Positions 1 through 9,572 of a stretch of 26,836 nucleotides of DNA are shown in pieces. Below the pieces are notes generated by a model that saw nothing but the letters and a program-made list of their open reading frames with translations, did no database searches and was not told where the DNA came from. This DNA comes from Nostoc sp. CHAB 5834 (GTDB taxonomy: Bacteria > Cyanobacteriota > Cyanobacteriia > Cyanobacteriales > Nostocaceae): NCBI GenBank assembly GCA_020829485.1, contig JAIVFU010000086.1:1-26836 (forward strand). The letters run 5' to 3'. The translations under genes and the position numbers were made by a program. Position 1 is the stretch's first letter. Every line of letters starts with the position of its first letter.

Positions 1-2
1 CA

Positions 3-158
<156 letters not shown>

Positions 159-180
159 TTCTAAGCTCTAACTAAATTAA

Positions 181-214
181 AAAGCGCTCTCCCACAAAGG
201 AGGGCGCTTTTAAT
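181..214 (+). terminator. Intrinsic terminator of psbA
   Basis: A 12-bp stem (AAAGCGCTCTCC with GGAGGGCGCTTT, one G-T pair) closes a six-base loop and ends in a short T run. It begins 22 bases after the psbA stop. The aroC gene downstream therefore probably has its own promoter. Confidence 0.85.
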
Positions 215-261
215 TTAACTCAGTAACAGATACTGTTATCTGACTTTTCACGTTATGTGGA

Positions 262-356
262 AAAGTCCACGAAAAACCTAACCCCCTTCCCGCATCGGGA
301 AGGGGGAAATTCAAAGTCTCTCTCCTAAAAGGAGAGAGAAATAGAAAAGAGGTTTT
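262..356. repeat. Two adjacent palindromic repeat hairpins between psbA and aroC
   Basis: A perfect 11-bp stem (CCCCCTTCCCG at 282-292 with CGGGAAGGGGG at 296-306, loop CAT) is followed by a perfect 9-bp stem (TCTCTCTCC at 317-325, GGAGAGAGA at 331-339). The outer sequences GGAAAAG and TTTTCC could close both into one larger fold. This resembles dispersed extragenic palindromes of Nostoc-type genomes. The rest of the 360-base gap is AT-rich and probably holds the aroC promoter, which I cannot place reliably. Confidence 0.7.
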
Positions 357-518
357 CCAGATGACCTGAATTGTCAAATACTGTTATGGAATTGGATAAA
401 AACTCAGAAACATTGTTGATAATTACTAAAAAATAGCGAAAAATTATACAAAAAACAAAGACAAACTTTGTAAGAACTCTAGGTAGAATACATAAGCCTC
501 ACCTTTTTCCTCAAAATC

Positions 519-1607
519 ATGGGCAATATTTTTGGTCATCTATTTCGCATCAGTACTTTTGGCGAGTCTCACGGCGGCGGTGTGGGGGTTGTGATTGATG
601 GTTGTCCTCCCCAACTAGAAATTTCGGCAGAAGAAATTCAAGTAGAACTAGATAGAAGGCGGCCCGGACAAAGTAAAATTACGACTCCTCGCAAAGAAGC
701 GGATACCTGCGAGATTTTATCAGGGGTATTTGAAGGCAAAACTCTGGGAACGCCTATAACAATTTTGGTGCGGAACAAAGACACTCGTCCCCAAGACTAC
801 GACGAGATGGCTGAGAAATATCGGCCTTCTCATGCGGATGCAACTTATGATGCCAAATATGGCATTCGCAATTGGCAAGGTGGGGGTAGATCCTCAGCGC
901 GTGAGACAATCGGAAGAGTAGCAGCAGGTGCGATCGCTAAAAAAATTCTTCGTCAAGTCGCCAATGTCGAAGTTATCGCTTACGTTAAGCGCATCAAAGA
1001 CTTGGAAGGTGTAGTTGATCCAAATACTGTCACCTTAGAACAAGTGGAAAGCAATATTGTGCGCTGTCCCGATGCTGAATGCAGCGATCGCATGATTGAA
1101 TTAATTGAGCAAATAGGTAGACAAGGTGATTCTATCGGCGGTGTAGTAGAATGTGTGGCGCGGAATGTGCCGAAAGGTTTGGGCGAACCAGTATTTGATA
1201 AATTAGAAGCTGATATCGCTAAAGGTGTCATGTCTCTTCCTGCTAGCAAAGGCTTTGAAATTGGTTCCGGTTTTGGAGGAACGTTGCTAACCGGAATTGA
1301 GCATAACGATGAATTTTATATTGATTCAAATGGTGAAATCCGTACACTAACAAATCGTTCTGGTGGTATTCAAGGGGGAATTTCCAACGGAGAAAATATC
1401 ATTTTGCGAGTTGCATTTAAGCCGACAGCAACAATTAGAAAAGAGCAGAAGACGGTAACTCGTGAAGGCGAAGAAACGCTATTAGCAGCCAAAGGACGAC
1501 ACGATCCTTGTGTATTACCGCGTGCAGTTCCAATGGTTGAGGCAATGGTGGCGTTGGTGCTGTGTGACCATTTGTTAAGGCATCATGGGCAGTGTAAGGT
1601 TTTGTAG
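519..1607 (+). CDS. aroC: Chorismate synthase
   Basis: AroC catalyses the last shikimate-pathway step, converting 5-enolpyruvylshikimate-3-phosphate to chorismate with reduced FMN as cofactor. The 362-residue length is normal for the family. Visible signatures are [17 protein letters not shown] near residues 15-31, the arginine-rich [28 protein letters not shown] followed by GGRSSARET (about 108-137), [16 protein letters not shown], and [18 protein letters not shown] near the C-terminus. The ATG at 519 starts directly with [19 protein letters not shown], the usual N-terminus, so the start is secure although no clear ribosome-binding site is seen. The gene stands alone, bounded upstream by repeats and downstream by an opposing gene. 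Confidence 0.97.
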   Translation: MGNIFGHLFRISTFGESHGGGVGVVIDGCPPQLEISAEEIQVELDRRRPGQSKITTPRKEADTCEILSGVFEGKTLGTPITILVRNKDTRPQDYDEMAEKYRPSHADATYDAKYGIRNWQGGGRSSARETIGRVAAGAIAKKILRQVANVEVIAYVKRIKDLEGVVDPNTVTLEQVESNIVRCPDAECSDRMIELIEQIGRQGDSIGGVVECVARNVPKGLGEPVFDKLEADIAKGVMSLPASKGFEIGSGFGGTLLTGIEHNDEFYIDSNGEIRTLTNRSGGIQGGISNGENIILRVAFKPTATIRKEQKTVTREGEETLLAAKGRHDPCVLPRAVPMVEAMVALVLCDHLLRHHGQCKVL

Positions 1608-1701
1608 ACACTACTACCGTAAGGCGGAAGTTAGCTGATTCATTTTTTACACCGTAAGCAACACGGTGGGTTCGGTTGCCCAATGCCCAATATCCCATTC
1701 C

Positions 1702-1998
1702 CTAATTCCAATCCTGTTCTTCCTTCTTGCCGCGACTTTTGTAAATACCCCCCAGGTAGTGAATTTGGCGAGTTTTCTCATAAAGTTCGGCTTCGGTCAA
1801 ACCCCACTGCTGCAAAACTTTATCTAGGTCTTTTTGGATGTCTCTGGCCCCTGGAAACCCTTGATAACGCATTCGCAGCCTAGCTAATTCTGCTAAGTTA
1901 TAGTCTGTCGCCTCTTGAGAGAGTAAAATATCAATAAGGGGGCGATCGCGGTTATAAAGAGGATGTTGTTGGTCTTTACCTGCGGGTGCATTAGTCAT
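1702..1998 (-). CDS. DUF3288 family protein, function unknown
   Basis: This 98-residue soluble protein carries the features I associate with cyanobacterial DUF3288: an N-terminal KDQQHPLYNRDRP block, then TDYNLAELARLRMRYQGFPG, a helix with DLDKVLQQWGLTE, and TRQIHYLGGIYKSRG at the end. No catalytic motif is visible and no function is known to me. The frame could open at a TTG one codon earlier, but the ATG at 1998 is the natural start. It converges with aroC across about 95 bases. Confidence 0.85.
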   Translation of the reverse strand: MTNAPAGKDQQHPLYNRDRPLIDILLSQEATDYNLAELARLRMRYQGFPGARDIQKDLDKVLQQWGLTEAELYEKTRQIHYLGGIYKSRGKKEEQDWN

Positions 1999-2141
1999 CA
2001 AGAGTCCTGAGTGTCGTTAGTGGTAGCGAGTCCTTGAGCCAGTCTTAAATCCTGAGTTTTAAGTTTACCAAAAGAGCTGAGGAGCAGAAAAGGCAAAAGA
2101 AAATCATCTTCTGCACTGACAAGCTAATTGTCAAATTGAGA

Positions 2142-2246
2142 ACAGACGCGATTAATCGCTTCTCTACTAAATAATCCTGTACAGACGCGATTAATCGCTT
2201 CTCTACTAAATAATCCTGTACAGACGCGATTAATCGCTTCTCTACT
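2142..2246. repeat. Tandem repeat, 39-bp unit, 2.7 copies
   Basis: Copies start at 2142, 2181 and 2220 with an exact 39-base period. The first two are identical and the third stops after 27 bases. Each unit contains ACAGACGCGATTAATCGC, with the palindrome GCGATTAATCGC, followed by TTCTCTACT. The core is a close variant of the GTAGAGACGCG-type dispersed repeat also seen at 7034-7062 and 9882-9905. It lies in the 415-base gap between the divergent DUF3288 gene and clpC. The remaining sequence is AT-rich leader in which I see no gene. Confidence 0.9.
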
Positions 2247-2413
2247 CAATACTCTTCTTAGACGGCAAGTACACCTGATGTCTTACGGCTCTCACCACTG
2301 CCACTCAAGTTTAAATAAAGTTACATTAGTGTTTAAGAAAATACAAAAAACTTTAGATGAGGGTGAATTTTATCTCACCCAAAGTCCAAGCAGCGAGGGA
2401 GCAAGAACCCATT

Positions 2414-4867
2414 ATGTTTGAACACTTCACTTCCGAAGCCATTAGAGTAATTATGTTAGCTCAGGAGGAAGCCCGTCGCCTGGGACACAACTTTGTAGGA
2501 ACAGAACAAATTCTCCTGGGTTTGATGGGAGAAGGAACTGGGGTTGCTGCTAAAGTGCTGGCCGAATTAGGCGTTACCCTCAAAGATTCACGTCGTGAGG
2601 TAGAAAAAATTATTGGCAGGGGTTCTGGCTTTGTACCACCAGAAATTCCTTTTACTCCTAAAGTAAAAAGCCTCTTCGAGCAATCGTTTAAAGAAGCTCA
2701 TAGTCTGGGACAGAATTACATTAACACTGAACACTTACTCTTAGGATTGACCGAGGCTGGTGAAGGTGTCGCCGCCAAAGTACTGCAAAATCTAGGAGTT
2801 GACTTTAAGACTGTCCGCAGTGCCATAATTCGCCGTTTGGGTGAAAATGCACCAGCTTTAGCTGGTGGTGGTAGTCAAAAGCGCACCCAACCACTAACTA
2901 TGGAAGAGTTTGGTCGGAATTTGACCAAATTAGCACAAGAAGGCAGACTTGACCCCGTAGTTGGTCGGGAGAAGGAAATTGAGCGGGCAATCCAGATCCT
3001 CGGTCGCCGTACTAAGAATAACCCAGTGTTGATTGGAGAACCAGGAGTTGGTAAAACTGCGATCGCAGAAGGTCTAGCTCAACGGATTATCAACCAGGAT
3101 GTTCCCGAAACCTTACAGGGTAAACAAGTTATCAGCCTCGATATGGGGTCATTGGTAGCTGGAACTCGCTTCCGTGGCGATTTTGAAGAACGCATCAAAA
3201 AAGTCGTGGAAGAAGTCCGCACTGTGGGCAATATCATCTTGGTAATTGACGAAATTCACACCTTGGTTGGCGCTGGTGGTACAGAAGGCGGTTTGGATGC
3301 AGCGAACATCCTCAAACCTGCCTTAGCACGGGGTGAACTCCAGTGCATCGGCGCAACAACCCTTGATGAGTATCGTAAGCATATCGAACGCGATGCCGCC
3401 CTAGAGCGTCGTTTCCAACCAATCATGGTTGGCGAACCCTCAGTAGAAGAAACCGTACAAATTCTTTACGGCTTGCGCGGCGCTTACGAACAGCATCACA
3501 AAGTCACAATTTTGGATTCAGCACTTGTAGCAGCAGCAGAATTATCAGACCGCTACATTAGCGATCGCTTCTTGCCAGATAAGGCAATAGACTTAATTGA
3601 TGAAGCTGGTTCTCGCGTTCGTCTGCGGAACTCTCAAATTTCTCCCAATAAAGAACTCAAGCGTGAACTCGCCAGCGTTACCAAAGAGAAAGAAGCAGCA
3701 GTCAGAGTCCAAGATTTTGATAAAGCTGTAACCCTGCGTGACCAAGAGTTAAAACTCGCAGAACAACTGCAAGCAACCTTTACACAAAACGATCAACCTG
3801 TCAACTCGACTGTAGTTGACGAAGAAGACATCGCCCAAATCGTTGCCTCTTGGACTGGCGTACCAGTCAACAAGCTGACTGAATCTGAATCAGAGTTGCT
3901 TCTGCACCTAGAAGACACTCTGCATCAACGGCTAATCGGTCAAGAGCAAGCAGTCTCGGCTGTATCTCGCGGTATCCGTCGCGCCCGTGTCGGCTTGAAG
4001 AATCCCAATCGTCCCATTGCTAGCTTTATCTTCTCTGGGCCTACCGGAGTCGGTAAAACAGAATTGGCGAAGGCATTAGCTGCCTACTTCTTCGGTGCGG
4101 AAGACTCCATGATTCGCTTAGATATGTCCGAATACATGGAAAGCCACACCGTCGCCAAGCTAATTGGTTCGCCTCCTGGTTATGTCGGATACGACGAAGG
4201 CGGACAGCTTACAGAAGCCGTGCGGCGCAAACCATACACAGTGCTGCTATTCGACGAAATCGAAAAAGCACACCCCGATGTATTCAATATGCTGCTGCAA
4301 ATCTTGGATGACGGTCATCTTACCGATGCCAAAGGTCGGAAAGTGGACTTCAAGAACACGCTGATCATTTTGACTTCCAACATCGGTTCTAAGGTGATTG
4401 AAAAAGGTGGTAGTGGTTTAGGTTTTGACTTCGACACTCAAGCCGACGCTAGTTATAACCGCATCCGCACCTTGGTAAATGAGGAATTGAAAGCTTACTT
4501 CCGTCCAGAGTTCCTTAACCGTCTCGATGAAATTATTGTCTTCACCCAGCTTTCTAGGGATGAAGTGAAGCAAATCGCTGAGATTATGCTTCGTGATGTT
4601 GCTAAACGCTTGACAGAAAAAGGAATTATCTTAGAAGTTAGCGATCGCTTCAAAGACCGTGTAGTACAAGAAGGCTACAGCCCCAGCTACGGTGCTAGGC
4701 CATTACGTCGGGCAATTATGCGCCTTTTAGAAGATTCTCTCGCCGAAGCAATGCTGTCTGGTCAAATTACAGATGGAGATACAGCGCTTATCGATGTTGA
4801 TGATGACTCTCAGGTAAGAGTAAGAAAATCAGAAAAACGAGAACTGCTCTTGGCAAATGTTGGCTAA
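2414..4867 (+). CDS. clpC: ATP-dependent Clp protease ATP-binding subunit ClpC (Hsp100)
   Basis: This class I AAA+ unfoldase feeds proteins into the ClpP peptidase. It has 817 residues from the ATG at 2414, which begins [24 protein letters not shown], the conserved ClpC start. The frame opens 19 codons earlier, at an ATG at 2357, but that extension (MRVNFISPK...) is not part of the conserved domain. In order: two Clp_N repeats (about 1-150), AAA module 1 with Walker A GEPGVGKT (208-215) and Walker B VIDEIH (277-282), the UVR-containing middle region (about 410-450), and AAA module 2 with Walker A GPTGVGKT (542-549) and Walker [11 protein letters not shown] (near 613). The GLGF tetrapeptide expected for ClpP docking follows module 2. 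The second N repeat and the C-terminus look more diverged than typical ClpC, so it may be a paralogue rather than the main essential copy. Confidence 0.95.
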   Translation: MFEHFTSEAIRVIMLAQEEARRLGHNFVGTEQILLGLMGEGTGVAAKVLAELGVTLKDSRREVEKIIGRGSGFVPPEIPFTPKVKSLFEQSFKEAHSLGQNYINTEHLLLGLTEAGEGVAAKVLQNLGVDFKTVRSAIIRRLGENAPALAGGGSQKRTQPLTMEEFGRNLTKLAQEGRLDPVVGREKEIERAIQILGRRTKNNPVLIGEPGVGKTAIAEGLAQRIINQDVPETLQGKQVISLDMGSLVAGTRFRGDFEERIKKVVEEVRTVGNIILVIDEIHTLVGAGGTEGGLDAANILKPALARGELQCIGATTLDEYRKHIERDAALERRFQPIMVGEPSVEETVQILYGLRGAYEQHHKVTILDSALVAAAELSDRYISDRFLPDKAIDLIDEAGSRVRLRNSQISPNKELKRELASVTKEKEAAVRVQDFDKAVTLRDQELKLAEQLQATFTQNDQPVNSTVVDEEDIAQIVASWTGVPVNKLTESESELLLHLEDTLHQRLIGQEQAVSAVSRGIRRARVGLKNPNRPIASFIFSGPTGVGKTELAKALAAYFFGAEDSMIRLDMSEYMESHTVAKLIGSPPGYVGYDEGGQLTEAVRRKPYTVLLFDEIEKAHPDVFNMLLQILDDGHLTDAKGRKVDFKNTLIILTSNIGSKVIEKGGSGLGFDFDTQADASYNRIRTLVNEELKAYFRPEFLNRLDEIIVFTQLSRDEVKQIAEIMLRDVAKRLTEKGIILEVSDRFKDRVVQEGYSPSYGARPLRRAIMRLLEDSLAEAMLSGQITDGDTALIDVDDDSQVRVRKSEKRELLLANVG

Positions 4868-4986
4868 TTTTATACCCGATCACTTTTCACTGTAATATTT
4901 GAGAAATACTCTAGCCTCTCATCTAAGTAGAGGCATAAGCAGGGGCATCTCCGACAAACATAAAGTGAAATGGTATTATATCTTTC

Positions 4987-5017
4987 ACCCCTAGTAGAAA
5001 TGCTGGGGGTTTTTTTA
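4987..5017 (+). terminator. Intrinsic terminator downstream of clpC
   Basis: An eight-base stem (ACCCCTAG with CTGGGGGT, one G-T pair) closes an eight-base loop and runs into eight consecutive Ts at 5010-5017. It lies about 120 bases after the clpC stop. A weaker hairpin (GCCTCTCATCTAAGTAGAGGC) lies between them. Confidence 0.8.
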
Positions 5018-5058
5018 TGCAATTTTATTTTTAGTGGGCAATATCCACCTACCCACAG

Positions 5059-5382
5059 ATGATTATAATGAGTTTAGGACATAGCAGCAATATGATTGAA
5101 AATCAAAACTTTCACATAGTTAAAAATACTGTCATAACTGATGAAAAAGGACGATTAACCTTGGGTACTGTTGCCAAAGCAAAGAGCTACCGAGTCCTCA
5201 TCAATGACGCAGGACAAATTTTGCTAGACCCAGTTGTAAACATTCCAGAAAGAGAACTTTGGATATGGGAAAATTCTGTAGCTCGTACCTCGTTAGAAGT
5301 TGGTATAAAACAGGCAAGTTCTGGTGAACTTCACGACTTAGGCTCATTTACCCAGTATGCGGATCTAGAAATTGATGAATAG
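5059..5382 (+). CDS. Probable antitoxin, AbrB-like N-terminal fold
   Basis: The 107-residue product has a central TDEKGRLTLGTVAKAKSYRV block and then ILLDPVVNIPERELWIW, a swapped-hairpin DNA-binding arrangement seen in many cyanobacterial antitoxins. The C-terminal half (ARTSLEVGIKQASSGELHDLGSF) would bind the toxin. The acidic end YADLEIDE is typical of antitoxins. Several starts are possible (ATG at 5059, 5068 or 5092), and the conserved part begins after MIENQNFHIV, so the first residues are uncertain. A small RelE-like gene follows 89 bases downstream on the same strand. The antitoxin role is inferred from fold-like features and the pairing. Confidence 0.7.
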   Translation: MIIMSLGHSSNMIENQNFHIVKNTVITDEKGRLTLGTVAKAKSYRVLINDAGQILLDPVVNIPERELWIWENSVARTSLEVGIKQASSGELHDLGSFTQYADLEIDE

Positions 5383-5471
5383 GATGTCTTTACGACACCA
5401 AGATGTCACAAAGACAACTGATCTCAAAATATAATCCTTGTCATAAGGTTAATCTCCCGCACTAAACAATA

Positions 5472-5762
5472 GTGAATTTTAAGATAATATTTTCAACCGA
5501 GGCTAGTACAGCATTAGCTAAACTACAACAAACTGACTCTAAGAAGTACCAGAAAGTTTTAAAAACACTGGGTTTAATGGAAATAAACCTACGACACCCT
5601 AGTTTGAATACTCACAAATATGAATCTTTATCAGGGCCCAATGGAGAAGAAATTTTTGAAGCCTATGTAGAAAACAAAACACCTGTTGCTTTTCGAGTTT
5701 TTTGGTATTACGGTTCTGAACAAGGAGTTATAACTATACTGACGATTACACCCCATCCTTAA
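5472..5762 (+). CDS. Probable RelE/ParE-like toxin
   Basis: This 96-residue basic protein starts MNFKIIFSTEASTALAKLQQTDSKKYQKVLKTL and ends FRVFWYYGSEQGVITILTITPHP. That matches the alpha-alpha-beta-beta layout of RelE/ParE toxins, with the final strand carrying the ITPHP tail seen in a cyanobacterial subfamily. RelE-type members cleave mRNA on ribosomes and ParE-type members poison gyrase; the sequence alone does not decide. The start is a GTG, since no ATG exists before residue 35. With the upstream gene it forms a likely type II toxin-antitoxin pair. The 89-base gap is longer than usual for such pairs. Confidence 0.65.
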   Translation: MNFKIIFSTEASTALAKLQQTDSKKYQKVLKTLGLMEINLRHPSLNTHKYESLSGPNGEEIFEAYVENKTPVAFRVFWYYGSEQGVITILTITPHP

Positions 5763-5821
5763 TAACACTGTTGAACTTCTTGTTAACGGTATAAATGGGG
5801 CATATTATTTTTATCCACAAC

Positions 5822-6922
5822 TCATGGCGATATTGATTCCTCTGCCAATAATTCTGATGCTGCTTCACTTTTAACTACATTATTGGAATCACCAGATTTA
5901 GAAAAATTATCTGCTATATCTTTGATAAAACCAGCTACAGGTACCGCGATTAGCAAACCCAAGACTCCACCAACATTGGTTCCTACAAGCAAAGCAATTA
6001 ACACCCATATTGGTCTGATACCAGTAAATTTGCCCAAAAGCCGTGGTGCGATCGCTTGATCAATTACCTGATCTATGACAACAGCTACTGCAAAAATCTT
6101 CACTGCTAGCCAAAAGTCATGTGTGGCTATTATTAAAGTTATTACAACAAGACTGACGACATCGCCAAAGGGAATTAAACTCAAAAGCCCAACCCCTAAA
6201 CCAAAAAGTAAAGCAAACTGGACTTGAAAAGCTAAAAATAATAATGTTAATGAAACTCCCATCAGCAAAGCCAAACTTCCCTGACCAATCAAGTAATTTT
6301 GAAAGTTTTGTTGAATAGATTGGCTTACCTTCTGAGCAAAACTTCCAGGTAGCTTTTTAAATATCACCTCCCAAATCCTTGGGCCATCTAGCAACAGATA
6401 GAAAGTAAATACTATTGTGATTAATGCCTCAGAGATACTATCAATCGTATCTATGAGAATGCTTAAAAGTTTATCTGAAACAAACTCTAATTCATTGGGT
6501 AATTGCTGTGTTAATCGGCTTAATAACTGACTTAAATTCACATTTAATTTATACCTAAAAAACCAATCATTTAAAATTTGAAGTTTCTCTTCGCTAGAAT
6601 CAATCCATTGGGGAAAGACTTTTACCATCTCATTAAATTGCTCTAAAACAATGGGAATCAAAGTGATACCCAAAGCAACGATAATGATCAATGCTGAGAT
6701 AAAAACTAATCCTACTGCATAGCCACGTTTCACTCCTCGCTTTTGGAGAATGCTAACAGGATAGTTCAAAATGAATGCAAGCAAAGTAGCCAAAACAAGA
6801 ATTGTTACAACAGGTTGAAAATTTTTAACCAGCAAAAATGCTAGCCAACCATTGAGAAACACTAGAGGAAATAACAGCGTAAAAATTAACCATCTAAGCA
6901 GTTGATTCAGTGAAAAATTCAT
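5822..6922 (-). CDS. AI-2E family transporter (PerM/TqsA/YdiK type membrane protein)
   Basis: This 366-residue integral membrane protein has the family layout. Two N-terminal hydrophobic segments (about 10-60) and a third (about 68-95) are followed by a long amphipathic soluble stretch (about 95-165, PIVLEQFNEMVKVFPQWID onward). A C-terminal block of four to five membrane spans includes QNFQNYLIGQG, SLIPFGDVVS, IAPRLLGKFTGIRPIWV and VGGVLGLLIAVPVAGFIKDI. Members export autoinducer-2 or act as Na+/H+ antiporters; the substrate cannot be read from the sequence. The C-terminal 25 residues are hydrophilic and variable. It is transcribed alone, converging on the toxin gene at 5762 across about 60 bases. 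Confidence 0.9.
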   Translation of the reverse strand: MNFSLNQLLRWLIFTLLFPLVFLNGWLAFLLVKNFQPVVTILVLATLLAFILNYPVSILQKRGVKRGYAVGLVFISALIIIVALGITLIPIVLEQFNEMVKVFPQWIDSSEEKLQILNDWFFRYKLNVNLSQLLSRLTQQLPNELEFVSDKLLSILIDTIDSISEALITIVFTFYLLLDGPRIWEVIFKKLPGSFAQKVSQSIQQNFQNYLIGQGSLALLMGVSLTLLFLAFQVQFALLFGLGVGLLSLIPFGDVVSLVVITLIIATHDFWLAVKIFAVAVVIDQVIDQAIAPRLLGKFTGIRPIWVLIALLVGTNVGGVLGLLIAVPVAGFIKDIADNFSKSGDSNNVVKSEAASELLAEESISP

Positions 6923-7033
6923 AATTAATTTAAAAACTAAAATTATTTTAGTTACTAGATTGAACTGAGTAATTAAATCTACTCAAGAGGCAATACAGTT
7001 CAGTTAAGGATTTTTGGTACTGATTTTAGACCT

Positions 7034-7063
7034 GTAGAGACGCAAAACTTCGCGTCTCTTCTC
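7034..7063. repeat. Dispersed GTAGAGACGC palindrome
   Basis: AGAGACGC at 7036-7043 pairs with GCGTCTCT at 7052-7059 around an eight-base loop. It is a Nostoc-type dispersed inverted repeat related to the tandem copies upstream of clpC. The rest of the 302-base gap between the two minus-strand genes (6923-7224) is plain AT-rich sequence plus the heptanucleotide run listed next. Confidence 0.7.
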
Positions 7064-7179
7064 TACCAAGGTTTTTGGGCTTAACCACGCAAAAAGGACT
7101 TGTGCTATTAGCCAGAGAATGGCGAGAAAGTAGGCAGGTGCAAGATATAACCAAGAATCAGTACATGAGAAAAATCTTC

Positions 7180-7211
7180 CCCTATTCCCTACTCCCTACT
7201 CCCTACTCCCC
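7180..7211. repeat. Heptanucleotide tandem repeat (CCCTACT type)
   Basis: Four to five copies of a CCCTACT/CCCTATT heptamer lie immediately 3' of the pyrFE stop codon. This is a typical cyanobacterial short tandemly repeated repetitive (STRR) sequence. The same heptamer family recurs inside the devBCA operon at 22806-22917. Confidence 0.85.
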
Positions 7212-7224
7212 ATTCTTCCAATCA

Positions 7225-8658
7225 CTAACTTTCAGCGAAAGCTAAAAATTGCTCCTCATTTATTCGCCCTGCTTGATACAGAGTATTAGTAATTTCCGAA
7301 ATAGTTAAAACCGCATGACTACGATAACCATTTTGCTGTAACCTATCTTTCACCCCTTGTTCATGGTCGATAAATACCACAATATCATTAACATTTAATC
7401 CTGCTGATTCTAACTTTCCTGCCCCTTCCATAACACTTTTACCACTGATGAGAATATCGTCAACAACTACAACTGTTTCACCAGGATGAAAGTTACCCTC
7501 AATTACTCTCCGAGTTCCATGTGCCTTTACCTCTTTTCGGGGGAAAATCATCGGACAATGAAGGCGCAAAGCTAAACCAGTCGCAGTAGGTAAAGAACCA
7601 TAGGGAATACCTGCTAATCTATCAAAAATGAGATTCTTCAAAATATCCTGATATGCAGTGAGAACTTGATTAAAAACTTGGGGATTGGAAATAATTTTGC
7701 GTAAGTCGATGTAATAAGGAAATATAGCTCCTGATGCTTGGACAAAGCTACCAAACATAATGCAGTCAATATCATAAAGTTGCAAAATCAAATCCTGGTA
7801 GGGATGCTGATTTAGAAAACAAACATCAGGAAACCACACAGAACATGTGGAGTTTTCGTGAACAATTTCAGTTTTGATTTGATTAATTTCTGCGCGTAGA
7901 GTCTGCACTTCCTCAGATAGTTGGGTGTTTCCCACCATATCTTGAGGAACAGGAATCAGTAAACCATCACCATTAGTATTTAAACCCGCTTCTAAAATTT
8001 GCTTCAGGTTTGCACCTTCCGCCCAGATGCTACGCGCCATAATAATTCGTTCAGGCGCGATCGCTCGAATAAGTGCTAAAATTTCAGGGTTTGTAGTTCC
8101 CACTTCCAAGCCCAATTGTTCTGGAGTTCCCCAGGTTTTCGATTCTTTTACCACCTGTAAATAAAGGGGCGATTCGTTTGTCGGATATTGCTGTAAAGCT
8201 TCTGCACCTGGATTAGAGGTACAGCATAAAATAAACACCGCTTTACCCTGATAGACCAAAAAAGGTGCTACATGATCTTGTCCTGTATAAGGACTGAGAG
8301 TGATTGCATCCACCTGCCATTGTGTAAACACAGTTTGGGCAAAAATGGTACTAGTATTTAAGTCACTGTGTTTAGCATCTAAAATTACTGGGATGTGGGC
8401 TGGAATAGCTGCTAAAGTTTTGTAGAGTAGTTCTAAACCGGGGATACCTAATGCTTCGTAAAAGCCAAGTGTCGGTTTATAAGCACAAACAAAATCAGAA
8501 GTTTCAGCAATAATGAATTGTAACCATTTCTCCAAACCAGTGATGAGTTCTTCCGATTCATAACGTACAGGCATCATCTCTGGATTTGGATCAAGTCCTA
8601 CAAATAGTAAGCTTTGATTTTGCAAAATATTACGATTCAATTTATCAAAAAAGTTCAT
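7225..8658 (-). CDS. pyrFE: Bifunctional orotidine-5'-phosphate decarboxylase / orotate phosphoribosyltransferase
   Basis: The 477-residue fusion would carry out the last two steps of UMP synthesis. Residues 1 to about 270 are a type 2 OMP decarboxylase: LLFVGLDPNPEMMP at the start, catalytic Lys and Asp in DAKHSDLNTST, SPYTGQDHVAPF, and CTSNPGAEALQ. From about 285 the orotate phosphoribosyltransferase follows, with FPRKEVKAHGTRRVIEG and the PRPP-binding motif VVVVDDILISGKSVMEG. The decarboxylase-first order is opposite to animal UMP synthase and is typical of cyanobacterial fusions. The usual phosphate-gripper motif GIGAQGG is replaced by SIWAEGA, so the decarboxylase half is noticeably diverged. 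The start lies 21 bases after the upstream cytochrome gene, so the two are probably cotranscribed. Confidence 0.93.
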   Translation of the reverse strand: MNFFDKLNRNILQNQSLLFVGLDPNPEMMPVRYESEELITGLEKWLQFIIAETSDFVCAYKPTLGFYEALGIPGLELLYKTLAAIPAHIPVILDAKHSDLNTSTIFAQTVFTQWQVDAITLSPYTGQDHVAPFLVYQGKAVFILCCTSNPGAEALQQYPTNESPLYLQVVKESKTWGTPEQLGLEVGTTNPEILALIRAIAPERIIMARSIWAEGANLKQILEAGLNTNGDGLLIPVPQDMVGNTQLSEEVQTLRAEINQIKTEIVHENSTCSVWFPDVCFLNQHPYQDLILQLYDIDCIMFGSFVQASGAIFPYYIDLRKIISNPQVFNQVLTAYQDILKNLIFDRLAGIPYGSLPTATGLALRLHCPMIFPRKEVKAHGTRRVIEGNFHPGETVVVVDDILISGKSVMEGAGKLESAGLNVNDIVVFIDHEQGVKDRLQQNGYRSHAVLTISEITNTLYQAGRINEEQFLAFAES

Positions 8659-8679
8659 TTTTTTATTAAAAAAGTTCGT

Positions 8680-9276
8680 TTACGAAAACATTGATTCTGT
8701 TAATTCAGTACCACCAGCTTTCCGCCCTAATCGAGAGTGAATTACTACAAATAAGATAACCATCGGTACTGAGGCAAAGTGAACAATTCGCAATGCTTGC
8801 CAATCGCCAAAGAAATCGACAATCCAGGGGAATTGAGCAGGTTTATACATTCCTATTCCTGTAAATAACGCCAGCAGCAAAATAGGAATAATTGCTGTAT
8901 AAACAATCCGATGCCAAGCATAAATTCGACGTTTGGAATTTTGAGTTTTTTGTAATGCTTTGAGGTCATTGGCACTTACAAAGCGATGTCGCCAGCGTCG
9001 GGTAATTAAAACGTAAATTCCATACCACAGGAGATTCAGCGAAAATAGCCACATTGCTGCAAAATGCCAGTGTCTACCTCCTGCAAGCCAACCTCCTAAC
9101 GTAAATATTGGAGGAATGTGCAAACCTGAACGTCCACCAAAAACAGGGTTGGCGTTGTAAATTTGTAGTCCACTGGTGAGCATGATAAATAGACTAATGA
9201 TGTTACACCAGTGGAAAATTTTGGCTCCTATTGCTTGAGTAGGTAGCTTTCGAGTTTGAGAGGGGGTCGAAGTCAT
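8680..9276 (-). CDS. Cytochrome b561-type diheme membrane protein
   Basis: This 198-residue protein has four predicted membrane spans: KIFHWCNIISLFIMLTSGLQ, HFAAMWLFSLNLLWYGIYVL, IVYTAIIPILLLALFTGIG and LRIVHFASVPMVILFVVIHS. Histidines in spans 1, 2 and 4 (FHW, RHWHF, VHF, VIH) are candidate heme ligands. This is the pattern of the thiosulfate-reductase/hydrogenase cytochrome b group, which passes electrons between the quinone pool and a periplasmic oxidoreductase. In related cyanobacteria I recall a molybdopterin oxidoreductase gene beside it. None is present here; pyrFE follows instead, 21 bases downstream. The redox partner is unknown. Confidence 0.85.
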   Translation of the reverse strand: MTSTPSQTRKLPTQAIGAKIFHWCNIISLFIMLTSGLQIYNANPVFGGRSGLHIPPIFTLGGWLAGGRHWHFAAMWLFSLNLLWYGIYVLITRRWRHRFVSANDLKALQKTQNSKRRIYAWHRIVYTAIIPILLLALFTGIGMYKPAQFPWIVDFFGDWQALRIVHFASVPMVILFVVIHSRLGRKAGGTELTESMFS

Positions 9277-9471
9277 AGATTTTGACTGATAAAATTTGTT
9301 GTTTATCTGTCTTGGGTAAATAGTCTAGCAAATTTGGGGATGGACATTACTCACCTTTATTTTCCCATCCTCTGACTCAGTATTCTGACATTGATGGTTT
9401 ATTTACTATCTGCTGTTTTAACTGTCAGTTTAAGTGTGACTAAGGTTGTTCTAAGTTAAATTTTCCAAATT

Positions 9472-9503
9472 TGGCGATGTCTACGACGGGCTACGCCTAC
9501 GCC
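9472..9503. repeat. GCGATGTCTACGACGGGCTACGCC dispersed repeat (partial motif quoted in pieces)
   Basis: The segment GCGATGTCTACG followed by ACGGGCTACGCCTACGCC is a GC-rich dispersed repeat. Variants occur at 10347-10376 and 10999-11028, and more distant ones at 10160-10192, 10213-10250 and 10283-10321. All lie between genes in the accessory region 9277-11355. The surrounding 9277-9570 sequence shows no gene. Confidence 0.75.
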
Positions 9504-9572
9504 AGCTTTCGACTCAACAATATACCAAAATGAGTGCGCGAATTACTTAAATGATTAAGCAAACCGGGGTTT

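Noticed and set aside
980..1249. Reading frame antisense to aroC
   Set aside because: It lies fully within a conserved gene and has no family features, so it is a shadow.
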